Assembly (NCBI GenBank): GCA_964602525.1
Contig: CAZRSA010000151.1
Coordinates: forward strand, 1 to 6,514
DNA: 6,514 bases
Source: Lentisalinibacter sp964602525
GTDB lineage: Bacteria; Pseudomonadota; Gammaproteobacteria; Steroidobacterales; Woeseiaceae
Direction: 5' to 3'
Shown here: positions 1-6,514 of the stretch, in pieces
How positions within the stretch are numbered: position 1 is the stretch's first letter
How the letters are laid out: each line of letters starts with the position of its first letter
Notes under the pieces: generated by a model
What the model was told of the DNA's origin: nothing
Seen by the model: only the letters and a program-made list of their open reading frames with translations
The model's database searches: none
Position numbers and translations under genes: made by a program

Positions 1-2273
1 TCATCTACCGCGGCAAGCGGCTCGTGAACTGGGACCCGGTGCTGCACACGGCGCTGTCCGACCTCGAGGTGCTGAGCGAGGAGGAATCCGGCCACCTCTG
101 GCATTTCCGCTATCCGCTGGCCGACGCAGACGGCCACGTGACCGTGGCCACGACCCGCCCGGAGACGATGCTGGGGGATACCGCCGTGGCCGTCCATCCT
201 GAGGACGAGCGCTATCGCCATCTCGTCGGTCGCGAGATACTGCTGCCGCTGGCGGAGCGGCGCATCCCGGTCATCGCCGACGAATACGTGGACCCGGAGT
301 TCGGTTCGGGCTGCGTGAAGATCACGCCGGCCCACGACTTCAACGACTACGAGATCGGCGAGCGCCACGACCTCGAGATCATCAACGTGCTCACCGACGA
401 CGCGGCCATGAACGACGCCGTGCCGGAGCGCTACCGCGGCCTCGACCGGTTCGAGGCGAGGAAGCGGGTCGTCGCCGACATGGACGCCGCGGGGCTGCTG
501 GAGAGGACGGAGGACCACCGGCTGATGGTGCCGCGGGGCGACCGCACCGGCGCGGTGGTGGAACCCTACCTCACCGATCAGTGGTACGTCGCCATCGAAC
601 CGCTGGCGGAGCCGGCCATCCGTGCCGTCGAGCAGGGCGACATCCGCTTCGTCCCCGCCAACTGGGACAAGACCTACTTCGACTGGATGCACAAGATCCA
701 GGACTGGTGCATCAGCCGCCAGCTGTGGTGGGGCCACCGCATACCGGCCTGGTATGACGGCGACGGCAACCTCTACGTGGGTCGCAGCGAGGCGGAAGTA
801 CGCGAAAAGTACGGCCTGGACGACTCGCTGGCGCTGGCGCAGGACGAGGACGTGCTCGATACCTGGTTCTCCTCGGGCCTGTGGCCGTTCAGCACGCTCG
901 GCTGGCCGGAGGACACGGAGGCGCTGAGGACCTTCTACCCCACCTCGGTGCTGGTGACCGGCTTCGACATCATCTTCTTCTGGGTGGCCCGCATGATCAT
1001 GCTGGGACTGAAATTCACCGGCGAGGTGCCCTTCCGCGAGGTCTACATCCACGGGCTTATCCGCGATCAGGACGGGCAGAAGATGTCGAAGTCCAAGGGC
1101 AACGTGCTGGATCCGCTGGACCTCATCGACGGCGTGGACCTCGATACCCTCGTGGCGAAGCGCACCCGCGGACTCATGCAGCCGCACCTCGCACCGAAGA
1201 TCGAGCAGGCCACGCGCCGGCAGTTCCCGGACGGCATCCCGGAGTACGGCGCCGACGCGCTGCGCTTCACCTTCGCCGCGCTGGCAACCACCGGCCGGGA
1301 CATCCGCTTCGACCTGGGCCGCATCGAGGGCTACCGCAACTTCTGCAACAAGCTGTGGAACGCCTCGCGCTACGTGCTCATGGCCACGGAGGATCTGGAT
1401 GAAGGCGAGGAGGTGCTCTCCGCCGCTGACCGCTGGATCCGTTCCCGGCTGGCACGCACCGTCGCGACGGTGCACGAGCAGTTCGCGGCGTACCGGCTGG
1501 ACCTTGCCGCCCAGGCCATCTACGAGTTCACCTGGCACGAGTTCTGCGACTGGTACCTGGAGCTCTCGAAGCCGGTGCTGCAGTCCGACGATGCGAGCGA
1601 CGGCGCGAAACGGGGCACCCGGCGCACGCTGATCGGGACGCTGGAGAGCCTGCTGCGCCTGGTGCATCCGCTCATGCCCTTCATCTCCGAGGAGATCTGG
1701 CTCAGGGTTGCAGCGCGGGCCGGCGCGGACGGCGAGACCGTTATGATCCGGCGCTACCCGGAGGCGGCCACGGGCGACGTCGACCCGGCGGCCGAGGCGG
1801 AGATGCAATGGGTGCAGGGCTTCATCCTGGGCCTGCGGCGCATCCGCGGAGAGATGGACATCGCCCCGGGCCGCAGACTGCCGCTGCTGCTGCAGGGCGC
1901 CGGCGACGACGACCGCCGCCTGCTGCAGCGCCACGGGCGGCTGGTGCGCGACGTGGGCCGCATCGAGTCGGTCGACTTCCTGGACCAGGGCACCGAGGCG
2001 CCGCCCTCGGCCACCGCGCTTCTCGGCGACATGAAGATCTTCGTGCCCATGGCGGGGCTCATCGACGTGGAGGCCGAGCGCAGCCGGCTCGGCAAGCAGG
2101 CGAAGAAGGTGGAGGCCGAGCTTTCCCGCGCCGAGGCCAAGCTCGCCAATCCCCGCTTCGTGGACAACGCACCGGCGGAAATCGTGGCGAAGGAGCGGGA
2201 CCGGGAGACGGAGTTCCGCCGCCAGCTGGACCAGATCCGCGAGCAGCTCGAGCGCCTGGAACAGATCGCCTAA
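1..2273 (+). CDS. valS: Valyl-tRNA synthetase, 5'-truncated by the window edge
   Basis: Class I aminoacyl-tRNA synthetase that charges tRNA-Val with valine in the cytoplasm and hydrolyses mischarged Thr-tRNA. The reading frame is already open at base 3 (Ile-Tyr-Arg-Gly-Lys-Arg-Leu-Val-Asn-Trp-Asp-Pro), so the GTG at 24 is not the start. About 757 residues are visible; the E. coli enzyme has about 950, so roughly 180-195 N-terminal residues, including the HIGH motif, lie upstream. Visible in order: the CP1 editing domain with TTRPETMLGD (from base 150) and the GSGCVKITPAHDFND segment (about 300-350); the return to the catalytic core with WCISRQLWWGHRIPAWY (from 705) and DVLDTWFSSGLWPFS; the ATP-binding loop KMSKS (1080-1094); the anticodon-binding helical domain (from about 1420); and the C-terminal tRNA-binding coiled coil (from about 2050, rich in Glu/Lys/Arg/Leu/Ala). 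All motifs in view are intact and the stop TAA is at 2271-2273. Identification is secure. Confidence 0.98.
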   Translation, partial: IYRGKRLVNWDPVLHTALSDLEVLSEEESGHLWHFRYPLADADGHVTVATTRPETMLGDTAVAVHPEDERYRHLVGREILLPLAERRIPVIADEYVDPEFGSGCVKITPAHDFNDYEIGERHDLEIINVLTDDAAMNDAVPERYRGLDRFEARKRVVADMDAAGLLERTEDHRLMVPRGDRTGAVVEPYLTDQWYVAIEPLAEPAIRAVEQGDIRFVPANWDKTYFDWMHKIQDWCISRQLWWGHRIPAWYDGDGNLYVGRSEAEVREKYGLDDSLALAQDEDVLDTWFSSGLWPFSTLGWPEDTEALRTFYPTSVLVTGFDIIFFWVARMIMLGLKFTGEVPFREVYIHGLIRDQDGQKMSKSKGNVLDPLDLIDGVDLDTLVAKRTRGLMQPHLAPKIEQATRRQFPDGIPEYGADALRFTFAALATTGRDIRFDLGRIEGYRNFCNKLWNASRYVLMATEDLDEGEEVLSAADRWIRSRLARTVATVHEQFAAYRLDLAAQAIYEFTWHEFCDWYLELSKPVLQSDDASDGAKRGTRRTLIGTLESLLRLVHPLMPFISEEIWLRVAARAGADGETVMIRRYPEAATGDVDPAAEAEMQWVQGFILGLRRIRGEMDIAPGRRLPLLLQGAGDDDRRLLQRHGRLVRDVGRIESVDFLDQGTEAPPSATALLGDMKIFVPMAGLIDVEAERSRLGKQAKKVEAELSRAEAKLANPRFVDNAPAEIVAKERDRETEFRRQLDQIREQLERLEQIA

Positions 2274-2285
2274 CGGCGCAATCTG
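2262..2285 (+). other. Inverted repeat with the valS stop codon in its loop
   Basis: The arm CAGATCGCC (2262-2270) pairs with GGCG-ATCTG (2275-2278 and 2281-2285), with a two-base CA bulge at 2279-2280. This gives nine base pairs closed by a four-base loop, TAAC, that contains the valS TAA. No run of T follows, so it does not meet the criteria for an intrinsic terminator. It could be an mRNA 3'-end stabilising or processing structure, or chance in GC-rich DNA. The pairing is read directly from the sequence; any function is inference. Confidence 0.4.
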
Positions 2286-2357
2286 AGTATCCGGTCACAT
2301 TCCGGCCCCGAGCCAGGTGCAATCCGCGCCGCGACGGGTCAACATAACGGCCGGCCG

Positions 2358-2364
2358 AAGGAGA
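2358..2364 (+). promoter_or_regulatory. Ribosome binding site of the moxR-like gene
   Basis: AAGGAGA lies just upstream of the ATG at 2370, with AAGGAG ending six bases before it. This is a near-consensus Shine-Dalgarno sequence and fixes the start of the MoxR gene. It follows directly after a 10-base perfect palindrome, CGGCCGGCCG (2348-2357). The rest of the 96-base gap after valS shows no clear -35/-10 pair. Confidence 0.85.
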
Positions 2365-2369
2365 ATCGG

Positions 2370-3306
<937 letters not shown>

Positions 3307-3335
<29 letters not shown>

Positions 3336-4335
3336 GGTACTGCGCGGCTGGCGCCGCCCGCGGCAGCGCCTCGCCGGCTGGGCCGCGCGCTGGGCCCGTC
3401 GGCGCCAGGGTGCGGACCCGGTGCCGGTGCGGCTCGCTTCGCGGCGCATCTACATCCTGCCCACGGGCGTGGGCATCACCTACGGGCTGATGACCTTCGC
3501 CATGCTGCTCGGCTCGATGAACTACAACAACAGCATGGGCTTCGCGCTCACTTTCCTGCTCGCCGCCCTGGGGCTGGTGGCCATGCACCATTGCCACCGC
3601 AACCTGGCCGGCCTCGTCATCGGCTTCGCCGGCGCCGAGTCCGTCTTCGCCGGCGAGGAAGCCCGCCTGCGGTTCAACCTGGCCAACGACGGCCGGGCGC
3701 CACGCTACGAACTCGGCGTAGAGGCAGGCGCGGGCTCCGCGCGGCGGGAGGACGTGCCGGCCGGTGGGCACGCCGTGGCCGAGGTGCCAGTCCCGACCGA
3801 GCGGCGGGGCCGACTGCGCCTGGAGCGCTTCGGCGTACGCACCACCCACCCGCTGACCCTGTTCCGGGCCTGGGCCTGGATACACGCCGAGGCCGGCTGT
3901 CTGGTGTGGCCGCAACCGGCGGACGCCCCGCCGCCGCCGCCATCAAGCACCGTGAGCCGGGGCCGGCGGCCCACCGCCGGGCAGGGCGACGACGACTTCG
4001 CCGGCCTGCGCGATTTTTATGCCGGCGACCCGCCTCGCCACGTCGCGTGGAAGATCTACGCCCGCAGCGGTGAACTGAAGTCGAAGCGCTTCTCCGGCGC
4101 GGCGGCTTCGCTCGCCTGGCTGGACCTGCGCGACGCGCCGGGCCGCAACCTGGAAGAGCGGCTGTCGGTGCTGTGCCGCTGGATACTGGACGCCGAGAGC
4201 CAGGGCCGGCACTACGGACTTCGCCTTGGCGGCGAGACCGTCGAGCCTTCCCGGGGCGGCGCACACCGGCGCCGCTGTCTCGACGCGCTCGCGCTCTTCC
4301 CGGCCGACCCGGCGGAGGCTGGTCGTGGCCGCTGA
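3307..4335 (+). CDS. DUF58 membrane-anchored protein
   Basis: 342-residue protein from ATG 3307; a 356-residue version from 3265 is less likely because it lacks a ribosome binding site. The N-terminus is strongly basic (Arg-rich, residues 13-47), followed by two hydrophobic helices (about 51-69 and 77-93) separated by a short polar turn (MNYNNS), so the termini should face the cytoplasm. Residues about 110-200 look like a beta-rich domain. A flexible Pro run (207-212) then precedes the DUF58 signature: DDFAGLRDFYAGDPPRHVAWK (about 229-249), then a Lys/Arg-rich SGELKSKRF. The C-terminal region (about 265-335) is the von Willebrand A-like part; its expected metal-site segment reads WLDLRDAPG, lacking a canonical DxSxS. 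It overlaps the upstream ATPase gene by 29 bases and tgpA by 11. Its biochemical role is not known; partnering with the MoxR ATPase and TgpA is inferred from conserved gene order. Confidence 0.92.
4314..4318 (+). promoter_or_regulatory. Ribosome binding site selecting a GTG start for tgpA
   Basis: GGAGG inside the end of the DUF58 gene, six bases before the GTG at 4325. This is ideal spacing and supports GTG 4325 over the in-frame ATG at 4226, which lies 99 bases further into the DUF58 gene. Confidence 0.75.
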
Positions 4336-6343
4336 CCGGCGCAGCGACGGCCGGCTGCTCGATACCCTGCCGTGGACGCTGGCGGCCCTCGGACTGGCGG
4401 TCGTTCCGCACATCCCCGCACTGCCGGTCTGGGTCGTATTGCCGGCCTTCGCCTGCGGCCTGTGGCGCTGGATCGTGGAGCTGCGCCGCTGGCCGCTGCC
4501 CTGGCGGGGATTCCGCATCGCGCTGGCGTTCGGCGGCTTCCTTGCGGTGCTGTTCGCCTACGGCGGCATCAACGGCGTGGGCCCCGGCACGGCGCTGCTG
4601 GTGATCATGGCGGCGCTGAAGCTGCTGGAGACACGCACGCGGCGGGATCAGTTCGTCCTGCTGTTCATCGCCTTTTTCCTGGTACTGGCCACGCTGCTGC
4701 GCGAGCAGTTCCTGTGGACACTGCCGTATCTGTTCGGCGCGGTGTTCGTCATCATCGCGGCCTGGCTGAATGCCGGCCGCTCGGGGGAGGCTCTCGCACC
4801 GCATGTGGCGAGCCGCGGCGCGGGCCGCCTGCTGCTGCACGCCCTGCCTCTAATGCTCGTCTTCTGGGTGCTGTTCCCCCGGGTGCCGGGACCGTTCTGG
4901 GCCATCCCCAACGAACAGGAGAGCGCGGTCACCGGCCTGAGCGACCGCATGAGCCCGGGCGACATCAGCAATCTCAGCCAGTCCGACGCCCGCGCCTTCC
5001 GGGTCTGGTTCGATGGCGAGGTGCCACGGCCGGCGGAGCGCTATTGGCGCGGCATCGTCATGGACCAGGTTCTGAACGGCCGCACCTGGAGCGCCCGACA
5101 GCTCCTGCCCGACCCGGAGTCGCAGTCCCGGCTGAAGCCGGCCGGCGAGGCGCTGCGCTACCGCATACGCCTCGATGCCACCAGCCAGCGCTACCTGTTC
5201 CTGCTGGAACGCCCCTACGATGTGGACGTGGACGGCGCCTTCGTCACCCCGCGGCTGGAAGTCGGACGCCGTCGCCCGGTCGACCGGCAACTGGTCTATA
5301 CGGCCGCATCACTGCCGGACGCGACGCTGGAGCCGACCTTGAGCGAGGGCTACCGCAACTGGCTGACCCGGTTGCCGAACGGCACCAATCCGCGCACCCG
5401 CAGCTTCGCGGCGGAGCTGCGGGCCCGTGCCGGAAGCGACCGGGACTACGTGCAGCGGGTGCTGGAGTGGTACCGGCAAGAGCCGTTCTACTACACGCTC
5501 TCCCCGCCGGCACTGGGACAGGACGCCGCCGACGAGTTCCTGTTCTCCACCCGGCGCGGTTTCTGCGAGCACTACGCAACGTCCTTCGCCACGCTCATGC
5601 GCGCCGTCGACATACCCGCCCGCGTCGTCGCCGGCTACCAGGGCGGAGAGCTGAACCCGCTGGAGACCGCCGACCCCTACTACCTCGTCCGCCAGTCCGA
5701 CGCCCATGCCTGGGCCGAGGTCTGGTTCGAGGGCGAGGGCTGGGTGCGCGTGGACCCCACCGCAGCCGTGGCGCCGCAGCGTATCGAGTCCGGCCTCTAC
5801 GGCGCCCTGGACGCCGCGGAGTTCGGCGTCACCGACCGTATCTGGCGGGCGGATTTCGTCGAGACCCTGCGCTTCTACTGGGACCTAACCAACGCGCGCT
5901 GGGACGAGTGGGTGCTCGGCTACGGCCCCTCCACCCAGGAGGATTTCCTGCGCTGGCTGGGCATGGAGCGCCCCGACTGGCGGCGGATGGTGGTCTGGCT
6001 GGTCGCGGTCATGGCTGTGCTGCTCGCGGGCCTCGCCGGCTGGCTCGCGTGGCGTCACCGCCGGCCCGGACCGGACCGGTCGGAACGGCTGTACCGGCGC
6101 TTCGTACGCGCCCTCGGCATCCCCCGGGGAGCCGCGGAGCCGCCGCTTGGCTATGCCGCGCGGGCCGCGGCCGCCCGGCCGGAACTCGCGGCCGAGATCG
6201 ACCGGGTGACGGCGCTGTATCTCGAGGCGCGCTACGCCGGCCGGCCGCGTGACGCCGAACTGGCCGCGGCTGTCAGAAGACGCTGGTCTCCACTTCGCGC
6301 CGCCTGGGCGGATGTACGCGCGAGAGCAGGGCGGCGCCGATGA
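4325..6343 (+). CDS. tgpA: TgpA-like inner membrane protein with periplasmic transglutaminase domain
   Basis: 672 residues from GTG 4325, close to P. aeruginosa TgpA (about 668), which is reported to be important for viability. The N-terminal DUF3488 part has several hydrophobic segments (about 14-30, 33-50, 64-80, 87-100, 108-126, 132-148, 168-185) and the conserved ALKLLETRTRRDQF stretch. A long periplasmic region follows (about 187-553), opening with DRMSPGDISNLSQSDARAFR (207-226). The transglutaminase core holds the complete triad: Cys414 in RRGFCEHYAT, His461 in SDAHAWAEVW and Asp477 in GWVRVDPTA. A last membrane helix (about 555-576) leads to a cytoplasmic DUF4129-like tail (about 585-645, ending LYLEARYAG). 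The intact triad predicts an active thiol enzyme (crosslinking or peptidase-like); the substrate is unknown. It is the third gene of the MoxR-DUF58 unit, overlapping DUF58 by 11 bases, and its last 71 bases are antisense to the converging transporter gene. Confidence 0.95.
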   Translation: MAADRRSDGRLLDTLPWTLAALGLAVVPHIPALPVWVVLPAFACGLWRWIVELRRWPLPWRGFRIALAFGGFLAVLFAYGGINGVGPGTALLVIMAALKLLETRTRRDQFVLLFIAFFLVLATLLREQFLWTLPYLFGAVFVIIAAWLNAGRSGEALAPHVASRGAGRLLLHALPLMLVFWVLFPRVPGPFWAIPNEQESAVTGLSDRMSPGDISNLSQSDARAFRVWFDGEVPRPAERYWRGIVMDQVLNGRTWSARQLLPDPESQSRLKPAGEALRYRIRLDATSQRYLFLLERPYDVDVDGAFVTPRLEVGRRRPVDRQLVYTAASLPDATLEPTLSEGYRNWLTRLPNGTNPRTRSFAAELRARAGSDRDYVQRVLEWYRQEPFYYTLSPPALGQDAADEFLFSTRRGFCEHYATSFATLMRAVDIPARVVAGYQGGELNPLETADPYYLVRQSDAHAWAEVWFEGEGWVRVDPTAAVAPQRIESGLYGALDAAEFGVTDRIWRADFVETLRFYWDLTNARWDEWVLGYGPSTQEDFLRWLGMERPDWRRMVVWLVAVMAVLLAGLAGWLAWRHRRPGPDRSERLYRRFVRALGIPRGAAEPPLGYAARAAAARPELAAEIDRVTALYLEARYAGRPRDAELAAAVRRRWSPLRAAWADVRARAGRRR

Positions 6344-6514
6344 TGAACAGCGGCACGATGGCCACGATCACGGCCTTCGGACTGTCGCTGACGGTGCTGG
6401 TGGCCGCCACCAGGAAGGGTCCGAGCACGGCAGCGAATTTGCCGATCATGTTGTAGAAGCCGAAGAACTCGGCGGACTTGTCCGGCGGCACCATCGCCGC
6501 ATAGTAGGCGCGGC
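6273..6514 (-). CDS. MFS transporter, UMF1/Atg22-like, C-terminal fragment
   Basis: Only the last 79 residues are in view; the gene continues past the right edge of the window. The frame is open to the edge: RAYYAA precedes the internal Met at 6494, so that Met is not the start. The segment MVPPDKSAEFFGFYNMIGKF followed by AAVLGPFL matches the loop and helix typical of bacterial UMF1/Atg22-like major facilitator proteins (an 'EFFGFY...GKFAAVLGP' pattern). Two hydrophobic helices are visible, around GKFAAVLGPFLVAATS and AVIVAIVPLFIIGAALL, then a short basic tail RVHPPRRREVETSVF and a TGA stop (6275-6273 on the minus strand). These would be the last two of the expected twelve membrane helices. 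It is an inner membrane transporter of unknown substrate. It converges on tgpA with a 71-base 3' overlap. Family call is good; subfamily is from motif memory only. Confidence 0.85.
   Translation of the reverse strand, partial: RAYYAAMVPPDKSAEFFGFYNMIGKFAAVLGPFLVAATSTVSDSPKAVIVAIVPLFIIGAALLSRVHPPRRREVETSVF

Noticed and set aside
881..1402. A 173-residue open frame on the plus strand inside valS
   Set aside because: It overlaps the catalytic core and KMSKS region of valS, is His/Arg/Gly-rich and shows no family motif.
2286..2347. Possible terminator or promoter between valS and moxR, including the repeated CCGG around ATCCGGTCACATTCCGG
   Set aside because: The stem would be only four base pairs with no T-run, and no spaced -35/-10 pair can be made out.
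3674..4840. A 388-residue open frame on the minus strand opposite the DUF58/tgpA junction
   Set aside because: Arg/Ala/Pro/Gln-rich with no recognisable domain, and it spans two real genes on the other strand. Judged to be a compositional shadow.
4372..6252. A 626-residue open frame on the plus strand lying wholly within tgpA
   Set aside because: Its translation is Arg/Ala/Gly/Pro-rich low-complexity sequence with no recognisable motif, typical of a shadow frame in GC-rich DNA. The tgpA frame has a full set of family motifs.
6336..6354. Possible terminator hairpin after tgpA (GCCG...CGGC)
   Set aside because: Only a four-pair stem without a T-run, and it lies within the coding sequence of the converging transporter gene.

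Overview
The window is a GC-rich stretch, dense with genes, that reads like a gammaproteobacterial chromosome. The valyl-tRNA synthetase resembles the enterobacterial/pseudomonad type, and the three-gene MoxR ATPase - DUF58 - TgpA transglutaminase set is the arrangement known from Pseudomonas aeruginosa (PA2875-PA2873 region). The base composition suits high-GC lineages such as Ectothiorhodospiraceae-type Chromatiales or pseudomonads. The genus cannot be fixed by eye. Nothing in the window looks mobile, phage-derived or recently acquired.

Layout: (1) 1-2273, plus strand: the C-terminal four fifths of valS, with the start and HIGH motif lying upstream of the window. (2) 2274-2369: a 96-base gap with no convincing promoter and no U-tract terminator. 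A small hairpin straddles the valS stop codon, and a strong ribosome binding site precedes the next gene. (3) 2370-6343, plus strand: moxR-like ATPase, DUF58 protein and tgpA. They are joined by 29-base and 11-base overlaps, each downstream start having its own purine-rich ribosome binding site, so this is almost certainly one translationally linked unit. (4) 6273-6514, minus strand: the C-terminal end of a UMF1/Atg22-like major facilitator transporter that converges on tgpA and overlaps its 3' end by 71 bases.

How the genes work together: valS is a housekeeping translation gene with no evident functional link to its downstream neighbours. The MoxR-DUF58-TgpA trio is a conserved but poorly understood envelope system. 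It consists of a cytoplasmic AAA+ ATPase, a two-helix membrane protein with a von Willebrand A-like cytoplasmic domain, and a multi-pass inner membrane protein carrying a large periplasmic transglutaminase/protease-like domain with an intact Cys-His-Asp triad. The natural inference is that the ATPase remodels or activates a membrane complex of the other two. The substrate is unknown. I found no RNA genes, CRISPR arrays, insertion sequences or attachment sites.
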